Source of the DNA: Phycisphaerales bacterium
GTDB lineage: Bacteria; Planctomycetota; Phycisphaerae; Phycisphaerales; UBA1924
Direction: 5' to 3'
DNA: 64,000 nucleotides
Assembly (NCBI GenBank): GCA_029260555.1
Contig: JAJDCZ010000022.1
Span: 124,001 to 188,000, forward strand
Shown: positions 15,448-24,359 of the stretch, one piece after another
Numbering within the stretch: position 1 is the first letter of the stretch
Layout of the letters: each line of letters opens with the position of its first letter
Made by a program: the position numbers and the translations under genes
The notes under the pieces: generated by a model
Databases searched by the model: none
The model's input: the letters and a program-made list of their open reading frames with translations, nothing else
What the model was told of the DNA's origin: nothing

Positions 15448-18042
15448 ATGACTACGAATCCACGATTCAGACGATTGGCTGCAGCCGCGGGACGCAGGCT
15501 CTGGCTCAGCGCCACGCTTGATCACCTTGGGCGATGGCTCTGCATTGGTGCGGGGCTGGGTCTTGTGGGCGTTGTAGCAACCAAGCTGATGGGGCTGGAT
15601 GCCATGTGGTGGCTGGTGCTGACCGTGGGGATATTGATCGGCATCATCGCGGGGTTTGTGCGCGGGTTTGCAGATCGGGCTGATGAACTGACCGGAGCCG
15701 TGGAACTTGATCGCAAACTCAAGCTCAACAGCTCAATTGCTTCAGCTCTTGAGTTTGATCACCAAGGCGCGACAGACCCGTTTTCAAAGCTCGCAATTGA
15801 TCGGGGAGCTCAGCTTGCAGATTCAGTGCGTCTGAACCAGGTCTTGCCGATCAGGATCAGACGCAGCTGGGCACTATGGCCGATGCTCTTGGCAGGGAGC
15901 GTGTCTGTAGGCTTATTTGTGCCAGAGCGTTCCCAGCAGGAGATCAAACCAAAGCTGGATCAAGAAACGCGACAGGCGCAAGCTCAAGACGATGCGGTTG
16001 CTGCGATTGAGGAAGTTCAACAGGAGCTGGCCAGTTTGCGTCAGGAGCTTCCCGCGGATCTGGTCGAGCAGGAGTTTGATGCGATCGACCAGATCGAGCA
16101 GGAACTGGCCGCTGCGCAGACTTCGCCCGAAGAAGCCCGTGCACGAACCGCAGTAGAGCTTGAGGAACTGTCCAAAGCAATCCAGGACCAGGCAACCCAG
16201 CAGCTCGAAGCAAGCCAGGCACTTCAAGATCGTTTGACTCGATCAAATCAGGACGACACGCCTCAACTGGATTCTGAGCTTGCACGGGCGCTGGCCAGTG
16301 GTGATCTTGAACAAGCCCGCCAGGCGACGCGCAAGCTGGCGGATCATTCGATTGATGCCGAGACAGCAGAAAAACTCGCCCGGGAGCTTCGCGAGCTTGC
16401 CGATCAGATGCAAGAGCAGGATCAGGATCAAGGTGCAGATGCCCAGCGCAGGCCTGAGTTGGAAAAGGCTGCTGAGGATTTGCTGGATCAGGGGCTTGAT
16501 CCTGAAACCGTGTCGGATCTGTTGGCGGAATCTGATGCAAATCGTGTCGCAGATGAGCTTGAGGAGCGCGGGATTGACCCCAATGTCGCGCGCAGGCTTG
16601 CAGAAAAACTCGCTCAGGCACAACAGCAGAACCAGACCAGACAGCAGGCTGAGCAGGACACACAGGATCTGAGCAAGGCACTGAACGAGGCTGCTGAGGA
16701 GCTGGAAAAACAGGCAAAGGAATCAGACCCGTCTCAAAGCAAGGACAACTCATCAACCAGACCCGAGTCATCTGAGCAAGATCAGGCTGATGATTCAGGA
16801 AGTAAAAACAACTCAGCTCAGCCAGAGGGGGAGAAAAACAGCGAATCGGATCAGAAGGATTCCAAGCAGGATGGATCGCTGCAGAAAAACTCTGGAAACG
16901 ACAGCTCTGCATCAAAGAATGACCCATCCGGCTCGCAAAAATCCACAGATAGTGACAGCCAGCCGAAGCAAACCAAAAATGCACAAGATCAGTCTGGTGA
17001 CCAGTCGGGTGAGCAGCCCAGCGGGCAAGTTGATGACAGAGAAGGCAAACCCAAAGCTGGTGAACAATCAGACGATGGCAAGACCAGCAAGCAAGGCACT
17101 CAGCCCTCGTCTGGGAAAAATGACAACCCCGCTCAACAAAAGGGCAAGAGTGATCCATCCGGCTCGCCCGCAGAATCAGGCAAAGGCGATTCAAAGCAAG
17201 GCCAGCAATCCGAGTCACAAAATGGCTCTGACCAGCAGGTCAAAGGCCAAAAGCAAAACCAGCAAACAGGCACAAAGCCCGGGACTCAGCAAGGTGATAA
17301 ACAGGGTGAAAAACCCGGTGATCAGCTTGATCCAGATGGGTCGCTCAAAGAGCAAGGCCAGGATGGTCAGCCCGGAGGAAAAGATCAGGCACTCACTGAC
17401 TCAGCAGAAAAAAGCGATTCTGAGAATGGCCAAAATCAGCAAGGTTCAGGTTCCAAATCGTCAAATGATTCAGACAGGCCAGTTGGTTCCGGGCAGCAGG
17501 ATGCAAGTGATGGCGATGGAGAGGGTGGGCTGAGGAATCTTGAGAAGCAGCTGGATCGGCTGGAAAAACGAAACCGGAATGCTGCCAGGGATATGCAAAA
17601 TGCTCAGAAGCTTTCTGAGCAGGCACAGAAGCTCATGGATAGTGCTACGCCCGAGCAGCGTCAGCGTCTGGAACAGCTTGCCCGGAAATATGCCAAGCAG
17701 GATTCACCCAAGTCTCAAAAAACAATGAACGATCGGGATCTGAATTGGCAGACGGAATCCCTTGATGCCCGATCCCATGCACAAAAGAGCAGCGGGCCTG
17801 CATCTGGCAGCCAGATCGGGACGCGACTGTCAGAAGGGCAAAGCGATCAAGCGGGCATTCTTGAGCCTTACTCATTCGCGGAAAAACTGAATCTTGCAAA
17901 CAGGGATCGCAAAAGGGCGATGGAACAACAGTTGATTCCCGCGCGGTATCGCGATCTGGTCCGCAGGGTCAACCAGAGAATGGCTGCGCGAGCCAAAGCC
18001 ATCACGCCCATTCAGGATGCCAAGGATGCAGATGGGAAATAG
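15448..18042 (+). CDS. Large low-complexity membrane protein (DUF4175-like architecture)
   Basis: 864 residues. Three N-terminal spans (about 28-45, 48-70, 138-156), a coiled-coil region rich in Gln and Glu (about 165-430), a hydrophilic low-complexity stretch (about 435-700) of Gln, Ser, Asp, Gly and Lys with repeated GDSKQGQQS-like and EQSDDGK-like phrases, and a basic C-terminus with IPARYRDLVRRVNQRMA. The same order (N-terminal spans, long Gln-rich middle, Arg-rich end) is found in DUF4175/TIGR02302 proteins, but I infer this from architecture only. It is 36 bases before a VWA protein gene, a pairing that suggests a shared envelope complex. Confidence 0.8.
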   Translation: MTTNPRFRRLAAAAGRRLWLSATLDHLGRWLCIGAGLGLVGVVATKLMGLDAMWWLVLTVGILIGIIAGFVRGFADRADELTGAVELDRKLKLNSSIASALEFDHQGATDPFSKLAIDRGAQLADSVRLNQVLPIRIRRSWALWPMLLAGSVSVGLFVPERSQQEIKPKLDQETRQAQAQDDAVAAIEEVQQELASLRQELPADLVEQEFDAIDQIEQELAAAQTSPEEARARTAVELEELSKAIQDQATQQLEASQALQDRLTRSNQDDTPQLDSELARALASGDLEQARQATRKLADHSIDAETAEKLARELRELADQMQEQDQDQGADAQRRPELEKAAEDLLDQGLDPETVSDLLAESDANRVADELEERGIDPNVARRLAEKLAQAQQQNQTRQQAEQDTQDLSKALNEAAEELEKQAKESDPSQSKDNSSTRPESSEQDQADDSGSKNNSAQPEGEKNSESDQKDSKQDGSLQKNSGNDSSASKNDPSGSQKSTDSDSQPKQTKNAQDQSGDQSGEQPSGQVDDREGKPKAGEQSDDGKTSKQGTQPSSGKNDNPAQQKGKSDPSGSPAESGKGDSKQGQQSESQNGSDQQVKGQKQNQQTGTKPGTQQGDKQGEKPGDQLDPDGSLKEQGQDGQPGGKDQALTDSAEKSDSENGQNQQGSGSKSSNDSDRPVGSGQQDASDGDGEGGLRNLEKQLDRLEKRNRNAARDMQNAQKLSEQAQKLMDSATPEQRQRLEQLARKYAKQDSPKSQKTMNDRDLNWQTESLDARSHAQKSSGPASGSQIGTRLSEGQSDQAGILEPYSFAEKLNLANRDRKRAMEQQLIPARYRDLVRRVNQRMAARAKAITPIQDAKDADGK

Positions 18043-18078
18043 CAGGTCTGTGACAAATTTGTATAGCGGAGCCAATGG

Positions 18079-21000
18079 TTGACGATTGGATTTGAGCATC
18101 CCGAATGGCTGTTGCTGGCAGCGTTGATCCTGCCCATGGCTGTGGTCGGGTTGCGCTGGTTTTCAACCATGAGCAGAGTTCGCAGGTGGTCAGCGGTGCT
18201 GGTGCGTTCGCTGTTGATCGCGCTGCTGGCTGGAGCACTAGCTGGGGCGACAGCAGTTCGCCGGACAGATCGACTGGCCGTGATCGCGGTGGTGGATGTA
18301 TCAGGCTCGGTTCGCAGGCTTGCTGGTGCTGACACCCTGTCACCAGGTGGAGCTGCGGACCCCATCGCACGGGTGCAGGAGTTTTTGAAAACAGCATCTG
18401 CTGATCGCAGCCCGGATGATCTCTTAGGCATCGTGGTCTTTGGTGAACGGGCTTTGGCACTGGCTGCGCCCACCGCAGCTGATGTCGCAGATCGATCGCT
18501 TGATGTACCCGTCGGTCAGGGCACTGACATCGCAAACGCCATTGAGCTGGCAGCTTCGATGATCCCGCCGGATGCTGCTGGCCGAGTAGTCCTTTTTAGT
18601 GATGGCAATGCCACCCGAGGCGATCTGCAACGCGCTGTACAATCTCTGGGTACTGCCGCAGACTCAGATGACGAGTCATCCTCAAGTTCATCACCAGGCA
18701 TTGTGATTGATGTGGTGCCTGTGAAATACAACATTCAAGAAGAAACCATGATCGTGCGTGTTGATGCCCCGCCCGCAGCTGCTGAGGCTACAAAAATCAC
18801 CGTGCGCATCACACTTCAGTCAACCCGAGGCTCAACGGGCACACTCCGACTCGAACGCGAAGGTGAACAGCTCGACATCAATGGCTCAGCTCCAGGGCTT
18901 GGCAAGCACATCGTCATTCCTGCGGGCCGAAGTATTGAAATGGTTGATGTCGAGCTGAGCCATGAAAAGGTGCATCGGTTTCGTGCTTTTTATGAGCCAG
19001 ATCCTGTCGTGAGTGCAGATGGCACTGAAGCATTGCAAGGCGACACCATCATCGAAAACAACACCGGTCGGGCGTTTACCATCACGCCGGGGCAAGGCTC
19101 GATTCTGGTGGTCGATGGTGTCAGTGGCGGAGCTGTGGATGGCGATGGCGCCATCTTGCCTCGCGTGCTGCGCGATGCCGGTTTTGCGGTACAGACGGTG
19201 CCCGCAGAAGGCGTGCTGGATGATCTGCTCTGGCTCCAGGGCTTTGATCTGGTGGTGCTTGAGAATGTGCCTGCCGATGCGTTGTCACAAAGCACACGCA
19301 GCAATCTGGCGTTGTATGTCCAGGAGCTCGGTGGCGGGCTGATCATGGTCGGAGGGCCAGCATCATTCGGCGCTGGCGGCTGGAAAGGCACGCCCATCGA
19401 GCCCATCCTGCCAGTGAAACTTGATCTGCCCGAACGCCTGGTGATGCCCGAAGTTGCCATCGTGATCGTTCTGGACAGCTCAGGCTCAATGGGCCGAACG
19501 GTGTTGGGCTCGATCCGCACCCAACAGCAGATCGCCAACGAAGCTGCTGCCTTGGCGGTGCGAACGCTGGACAAAAAGGATCTCGTAGGCGTGATCGAGT
19601 TCAGCAACTCATCACACACGGTTGTGCCTCTGGGGCCGAATGTCGATCCGGATTCAACCGCAGCACGCATTCGATCAATCTCGCCCGATGGAGGCACTAA
19701 CCTTGGCCCAGCACTGCGCATGGCTCACAAACAACTTGCAGGTCAGCGCGCCAAGATCAAGCATGTCATTGTGCTCTCTGATGGTCAAAGCCAGGCTTCA
19801 GAAACCCTCAGCGATGTGACCGCATCAATGCTGGCAGATGGCATCAGCGTTTCGACCATTGCAGTCGGTGATGGCGCTGATGTTCAGACCATGGACGAGA
19901 TGGCAGAAAGAGGCGGCGGGGCGTTCTATCAGGTCATCAATCCTGAGGTTCTGCCTCGAGTGTTCCTGCGCGCGGTGCGCGTGGTTCGCAGCCCAATGAT
20001 CCGCGAAGAACCTTTCTTGCCCATTGTGCCTGCAACTGGCTCGCCTTTGACCGCAGGGCTGACGAATGTGCCTCAACTGGGCGGGTTGGTGATCACCCAG
20101 GCGCGAGATGAGCCTCAGATCACACTGGCGATGTTGAGTCCTGAGGGTGAGCCGGTGCTGGCGCACTGGTCGGTGGGTCTGGGGCAGGTGGTTGCGTTTA
20201 CTTCTGATACCAGCAACTGGGCTCGGGACTGGCTCACCTGGAATGGATTTACACAGTTCTGGACACAAGTCGCCCGGGCCGCTTCACGGGCGGCTTCATC
20301 AACTGCCCATGAAGCGGGAATGAAGGTGGTTGATGGTGAGTTGACACTCTGGCTCGATGCCTACGACCAGTCGGATCAGCCCATGGACATGCTCAGCGTT
20401 CAGGCAACAGTGTTCGGCCCGGACAACGAGCCTGTCAGTGTCACGCTGGATCAAACCGGCCCCGGTCGGTACACAGGCAGGTCAGCACTGGGGGCAGATG
20501 GCAACTACATCGCAGTGTTCAAACCCAAACTGGGCGTGCAACATCTGGCACCAGTCGTAGGCGGTGTCGCTGTTGCTCAGGGCGATGAATACCGCGTGCT
20601 TGGTTCCAATGAAGATTTACTCACGGAGCTTGCCAGTCAGACTGGCGGGCGTGTGATCGATCTGGCTGGTGCAACTCAGGCAGAGCTGTTTGTCAGGCAG
20701 GATGCAAAGTCGCGCGAGGCGCGAACGCCGATCTGGGGTTTGCTCGTTTTATGGGCGCTGGCGTTTTTCATGCTGGATGTCGCAACGAGACGGGTTGCAT
20801 GGGATCGATTCATTTCCAGAGAGTTCGGCCAGGGGTTTGCCCGCTGGGCCGCTGACGCTCAAGCCCGGGATTCAGCAGGGACATCCAGAGCAATTTCCGC
20901 ATTGAAACAACGAACCAGTGCTGAGCCTGATGATGATTCAGTTTCCATAGCACTGGATGATGCGGATGCCAAAACGCTGGCAAAGCAGGCAAGGCTGCGC

Positions 21001-21213
21001 CGAAAGCAGGCTCGGCTTGATTCATTCCGTCATCAGACACACTCGCACAGCGCAGCATCTGATCTTTCTACGCCTCCTTCTGATGCACAGACAAAGCCAA
21101 AGGCTCAAAGCGCAACCGATGATGCTGATGAGCCAGCTTCGGGGCTGCTGGCAGCCAAACGCCGAGCCCGCGAGCGATTCGGTGATGAAGATGAGAGTTC
21201 AGAGACAAGCTGA
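18079..21213 (+). CDS. Membrane protein with two VWA domains and a GATase1-like domain
   Basis: 1044 residues. TTG start, supported by GGAG seven bases upstream. Two N-terminal spans (about 8-25, 40-62) are followed by a VWA domain with the MIDAS motif VVDVSGSV near 70, a beta-rich segment, a glutamine-amidotransferase-like Rossmann domain (about 340-450, GSILVVDGV...LVVLENVPADAL...GLIMVGGPASFGAGGW), a second VWA domain with VLDSSGSMG near 463, a region resembling BatA-type proteins, one more span (about 887-907) and a charged cytoplasmic tail. Such proteins occur in planctomycetes near MoxR/DUF58 genes, which are absent here. Metal-dependent adhesion or assembly at the membrane is inferred. 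Confidence 0.9.
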   Translation: MTIGFEHPEWLLLAALILPMAVVGLRWFSTMSRVRRWSAVLVRSLLIALLAGALAGATAVRRTDRLAVIAVVDVSGSVRRLAGADTLSPGGAADPIARVQEFLKTASADRSPDDLLGIVVFGERALALAAPTAADVADRSLDVPVGQGTDIANAIELAASMIPPDAAGRVVLFSDGNATRGDLQRAVQSLGTAADSDDESSSSSSPGIVIDVVPVKYNIQEETMIVRVDAPPAAAEATKITVRITLQSTRGSTGTLRLEREGEQLDINGSAPGLGKHIVIPAGRSIEMVDVELSHEKVHRFRAFYEPDPVVSADGTEALQGDTIIENNTGRAFTITPGQGSILVVDGVSGGAVDGDGAILPRVLRDAGFAVQTVPAEGVLDDLLWLQGFDLVVLENVPADALSQSTRSNLALYVQELGGGLIMVGGPASFGAGGWKGTPIEPILPVKLDLPERLVMPEVAIVIVLDSSGSMGRTVLGSIRTQQQIANEAAALAVRTLDKKDLVGVIEFSNSSHTVVPLGPNVDPDSTAARIRSISPDGGTNLGPALRMAHKQLAGQRAKIKHVIVLSDGQSQASETLSDVTASMLADGISVSTIAVGDGADVQTMDEMAERGGGAFYQVINPEVLPRVFLRAVRVVRSPMIREEPFLPIVPATGSPLTAGLTNVPQLGGLVITQARDEPQITLAMLSPEGEPVLAHWSVGLGQVVAFTSDTSNWARDWLTWNGFTQFWTQVARAASRAASSTAHEAGMKVVDGELTLWLDAYDQSDQPMDMLSVQATVFGPDNEPVSVTLDQTGPGRYTGRSALGADGNYIAVFKPKLGVQHLAPVVGGVAVAQGDEYRVLGSNEDLLTELASQTGGRVIDLAGATQAELFVRQDAKSREARTPIWGLLVLWALAFFMLDVATRRVAWDRFISREFGQGFARWAADAQARDSAGTSRAISALKQRTSAEPDDDSVSIALDDADAKTLAKQARLRRKQARLDSFRHQTHSHSAASDLSTPPSDAQTKPKAQSATDDADEPASGLLAAKRRARERFGDEDESSETS

Positions 21214-21219
21214 GCGAAA

Positions 21220-21294
21220 ACGAGCCGTGACAATCAGGGATTGGTGGGCTTGGGTGGAGAGCTCAAAGACCACTCCCTCACAGTCGCGGCTCGT
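21220..21294. repeat. Inverted repeat (REP-like), copy 2
   Basis: The arm at 21268-21294 reads, in reverse complement, almost as the arms of the element at 4579-4713 (core ACGAGCCGCGACTGT then AGGGAG); the partner arm at 21220-21245 is more diverged. The spacer is only about 22 bases, much shorter than in copy 1. Again it lies between two convergent genes. Confidence 0.8.
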
Positions 21295-21393
21295 AATAAT
21301 CCTGAACCCTTCAGATCTGTCAACTCATATTGAGATGAGCGATGAAAGGGCTATCCATCATTTGTATTGTGACTCCAGGTCCATCAGCACCCC

Positions 21394-22200
21394 TCAGCGT
21401 CTTCGGCGTGTCGTTGCAATCGCTCCAAAACCAAGGAGTGCAATCACACTCGCGGGGGCGGGCACAGCAGCGACGCTGGCGCTTCCTGAATCATTGAAAA
21501 TCGTGTAGGATCCCGTGATTGTAAACGGAGCGTTCTTGAGGACATAGCTGATGGCATCGTCCATCGCAGCCTGAGCCCCGCCAATGGGGTTGCTCGGGTC
21601 CGGATCACTTCCGCCAGGCCAGAAGGCATTGCCGACACCGACATAAACGATCTCATCGACCAGTGTGGCGCCATTGCCCGAGGTGTAGATGATGTCATCG
21701 CCGCCGCCTTTGGAGCGGTCAGCACCCCAGTCAACGCCAAAGCGTGTCGAGGAATAGCCAAAGCCCGCGAAGTTACCAACGAAGCCCAGCGAGTTGACAT
21801 CATCGCTGCTGATGATTTCAAAGGCGACATTTTGCAATGCGAACTGCATGACACCATCGCCAAAGGCGTGCAACCCGAAGTGCATGCGATTGCCCAGTTC
21901 GTTATTGAACGGGCTGGCAGGGTTGGCTGTGCCGCGCCAGCTCTTGAAGCTCGAAACCATGAAGTCGCCAGGATCAACGATGGGGCCTGAGATCTCATAG
22001 GCACTGGGATCGGTATTGCGATCGCCGATGTTGCCCAGCGAGTTCTCCAGCGAGTTCAGTGAACTGGAGAGGTATCCACCCCAGCTTGGTGAACCAAAGA
22101 CATTGGGTGCAGATGATGGCACAACATCGATGGTGATGCCTGCGTTTGCACTCATAGCCAGACCTGCCACAGCGACAGCACTCAGATATACCCTTGTCAT
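21394..22200 (-). CDS. Secreted protein with PEP-CTERM-like sorting tail
   Basis: 268 residues. Signal peptide (about 1-20, MTRVYLSAVAVAGLAMSANA), a Gly/Ser/Asp-rich mature domain of unknown fold, and a C-terminal VPAPASVIALLGFGAIATTRRRR: a PAP motif, one hydrophobic span and an Arg cluster, the layout of PEP-CTERM exosortase substrates as seen in Phycisphaerae. GAGGGAC precedes the ATG. No exosortase gene is in the window. The passenger domain is not recognised. Confidence 0.85.
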   Translation of the reverse strand: MTRVYLSAVAVAGLAMSANAGITIDVVPSSAPNVFGSPSWGGYLSSSLNSLENSLGNIGDRNTDPSAYEISGPIVDPGDFMVSSFKSWRGTANPASPFNNELGNRMHFGLHAFGDGVMQFALQNVAFEIISSDDVNSLGFVGNFAGFGYSSTRFGVDWGADRSKGGGDDIIYTSGNGATLVDEIVYVGVGNAFWPGGSDPDPSNPIGGAQAAMDDAISYVLKNAPFTITGSYTIFNDSGSASVAAVPAPASVIALLGFGAIATTRRRR

Positions 22201-22457
22201 GTTTTGTCCCTCTCTCGTTGGGTCCTGTGAAACCCGTTATGGCCCGCAGGTGACGCACCCGCAAAGTAACATCTCTGTGCATCAGAGATTCGCCACACAA
22301 CAGTGTACAAAGATGTGACCTTGAATGCTACGCTTTTGTCTGAATAACCATATGTTTATGATCTGATCGGCTTGCGGGTGTCGTTTGCTCACATGTTTTT
22401 GACAGTCCAAAGCTATGCTTGTCCAGCTTCAAGGGTCATGGCAACAGGAGAACGCAG

Positions 22458-23126
22458 GTGAACGAGTCGCGATGGAAAGAAGTTGACGAGTACTTGAGCA
22501 GCACGCTCCTGCCACCAGATGATGTCCTTTCAGCCACACTCAAAGCCTGTGACGATGCCGGCCTGCCTCAGATCAGCGTGTCGCCAACCCAGGGCAAGAT
22601 GCTGTGGATGCTGGCCAAGATGAAGGGTGCCAAACACATTCTCGAGATCGGCACACTCGGCGGCTACAGCACCATCTGGCTCGCCCGGGCGCTCCCGGAC
22701 AACGGCACGCTCATCTCGCTGGAATCAAACCGTGCCCATCACGAGGTTGCCATAAGCAATCTCATCAACGCCGGGCTGAAAGACAAGGTGACAGTCCTGC
22801 TGGGTCGAGCACGGGATCAACTGCAAAGACTCGATGCTCTGGGCATTAAACCGTTTGATCTGATCTTCATCGACGCAGACAAGCCCAGTAACCCCGAGTA
22901 CCTCTCATGGGCGCTCAAACTCGCGCTCCCGGGCTGTGTGATCGTCATTGACAATGTTGTACGCAATGGCCAGGTTCTCGATGCACAGAGCACCGACCCC
23001 GGCGTGCAAGGCACCAGAACACTGATAGAGATGCTCGCTGCCGAACCACGCCTCAGCGCCACCGCCATGCAAACCGTCGGCTCCAAAGGCTACGACGGCT
23101 TTGCCATTGCGATCGTGACCAAGTGA
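22458..23126 (+). CDS. SAM-dependent O-methyltransferase (family 3)
   Basis: 222 residues from the GTG at 22458, chosen because CAGGAG ends seven bases before it; the frame is open 13 codons further. Family-3 (catechol/caffeoyl-CoA type) signatures: ILEIGTLGGYSTIWLARAL (SAM loop), LISLESNRAHHEVA, FDLIFIDADKPSNPEYL (metal-binding Asp) and VIVIDNVVRNGQVLD. Expected to methylate a catechol-like small molecule with a divalent cation; the substrate is unknown. Stands alone, with two hairpins after the stop. Confidence 0.93.
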   Translation: MNESRWKEVDEYLSSTLLPPDDVLSATLKACDDAGLPQISVSPTQGKMLWMLAKMKGAKHILEIGTLGGYSTIWLARALPDNGTLISLESNRAHHEVAISNLINAGLKDKVTVLLGRARDQLQRLDALGIKPFDLIFIDADKPSNPEYLSWALKLALPGCVIVIDNVVRNGQVLDAQSTDPGVQGTRTLIEMLAAEPRLSATAMQTVGSKGYDGFAIAIVTK

Positions 23127-23139
23127 CCCGAGTGCCACA

Positions 23140-23205
23140 GACCAGTCCTCTGGTCAGTGCTCTTGATACCCCCTCACCCAACACTGATCTGAGGACAGAT
23201 CAGTG
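23140..23205 (+). terminator. Two tandem hairpins after the methyltransferase gene
   Basis: First hairpin GACCAG-TCCT-CTGGTC at 23140-23155; second has 10-base perfect arms, CACTGATCTG at 23182-23191 and CAGATCAGTG at 23196-23205, with an AGGA loop and the pyrimidine-rich CCTTTCTTTCTTTTCCCC shortly after. Between convergent genes, so may serve both. Confidence 0.65.
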
Positions 23206-23319
23206 GCACGCCTTTCTTTCTTTTCCCCTTCCCCCATGAACCCCCATCCGTGTGCCACGCACAGCAAAGGTGGGAGTCGTGCGTTGTGCCTGCCCGGTGA
23301 AGACGGTAACGATAAAGGG

Positions 23320-24141
23320 TTACGGACAACCCGCAGCGAAGAACGAGATGAAGGCAAAGAAGTCCAGCACATCAAGCGCACCACTGCCATCCAGGTCAGC
23401 CCGCATGTCACCAGTACTGAAGAAGCCAACGAACACAAAGAAGTCCAGCACATCAAGCATGCCGTCGCCGGTCAGGTCGGCGGGGCAGCTTTCGTCCCTC
23501 AGGCCCAGGCTGTGGGTCCCGCCCGCCGCGACCGCCACGAATCCGGTGTTGGGCGCAGGCACGGGGGCGGTGCTTCCCCACGCCTCGATGGAGCCATCGG
23601 CCCTCAGGCCCAGGCTGTGCTGCCCGCCCGCCGCGACCGCCACGAACCCGGTGTTGGGCGCAGGAACATTGAGCTGACCGCCGCCGTTGTCTCCCCACGC
23701 CTCGATGGAGCCGTCGTCCCTCAAGCCCAGGCTGTGCTGCCAGCCCGCCGCGACCGCCACGAACCCGGTGTTGGGCGCGGGTACATTGAGCTGGCCCTCG
23801 ACGTTGTTTCCCCACGCCTCGATGGAGCCGTCGTCCCTCAGGCCCAGGCTGTGGTTCCCGCCCCCCGCGACCGCCACGAACCCAGTGTTGGGCGCAGGAA
23901 CATTGCCCAGGCCGTCGCCGTTCCATCCCCACGCCTCGATGGAGCCGTCGTCCCTCAGGCCCAAGCTGTGGGTCCCGCCTGCCGCGACCGCCACGAACCC
24001 GGTGTTGGGCGCGGGCACATTGAGCTGGCCCCGGTTGTTGCTTCCCCACGCCTTGATGGAGCCGGTCTGGGCGCCAGCGTCCGCCGTCATCCACAGGCAC
24101 AGGCCCAACGCCGCCAATACCGACATTCTCAAATGCAACAT
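23320..24141 (-). CDS. Secreted RCC1-like repeat protein with GC-type dockerin tail
   Basis: 273 residues from the ATG at 24141 (GAGGAA ten bases upstream; the frame is open further). Signal peptide MLHLRMSVLAALGLCLWMTADAGA, then five nearly identical repeats of about 38 residues, core APNTGFVAVAAGGTHSLGL then DDGSIEAWG, i.e. RCC1/BNR-type beta-propeller blades. The tail holds two dockerin-like calcium loops, DLTGDGMLDVLDFF and DLDGSGALDVLDFF, and ends AAGCP, as in the GC-type dockerin tails of Phycisphaerae. Probably exported and held at the surface; the ligand is unknown. Five blades is fewer than the seven of classical RCC1. Confidence 0.88.
   Translation of the reverse strand: MLHLRMSVLAALGLCLWMTADAGAQTGSIKAWGSNNRGQLNVPAPNTGFVAVAAGGTHSLGLRDDGSIEAWGWNGDGLGNVPAPNTGFVAVAGGGNHSLGLRDDGSIEAWGNNVEGQLNVPAPNTGFVAVAAGWQHSLGLRDDGSIEAWGDNGGGQLNVPAPNTGFVAVAAGGQHSLGLRADGSIEAWGSTAPVPAPNTGFVAVAAGGTHSLGLRDESCPADLTGDGMLDVLDFFVFVGFFSTGDMRADLDGSGALDVLDFFAFISFFAAGCP
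23490..24070 (-). repeat. Tandem coding repeats of the RCC1-like protein
   Basis: Five units of about 105-117 bases, nearly identical at the DNA level (for example GCCTCGATGGAGCCGTCGTC recurs on the + strand). The identity also at third codon positions suggests recent expansion or gene conversion. Confidence 0.8.
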
Positions 24142-24306
24142 GATGATGGTTCCTCGTTCAGCAGTTTCGTTACACAGACCGCCATGCAACAACAAGACCC
24201 CAGCATACAGCATTCTGCTCGCCCGACCAAGACAAAACACCGGCTCAAGCCACTTTCTTACCTATGCAAGATGCCCGGAACCTGCCTTCTTCTGGTCCGT
24301 GACACA

Positions 24307-24339
24307 CCCACCCCCCGCTCCCCCCCTCCCCCCTCCCCG
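24307..24339 (+). repeat. C-rich tract between two minus-strand genes
   Basis: Thirty-three bases almost only of C, with runs of six, six and six C. It lies between the stop of the repeat protein at 24360 and the start of the RCC1-like gene at 24141. On the transcribed minus strand it is a G-tract. Confidence 0.65.
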
Positions 24340-24359
24340 GACAAAGCCTGCCCGATAGA

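Noticed and set aside
15944-17218. 424-codon minus-strand frame in the low-complexity gene
   Set aside because: Antisense shadow of the Gln/Ser-rich coding sequence; product is Cys/His/Trp-rich without any domain.
23490-24070. Evenly spaced DNA repeats as a CRISPR array
   Set aside because: The period is over 100 bases, in frame, and encodes RCC1-like blades; there are no short repeats with unique spacers and no cas genes.
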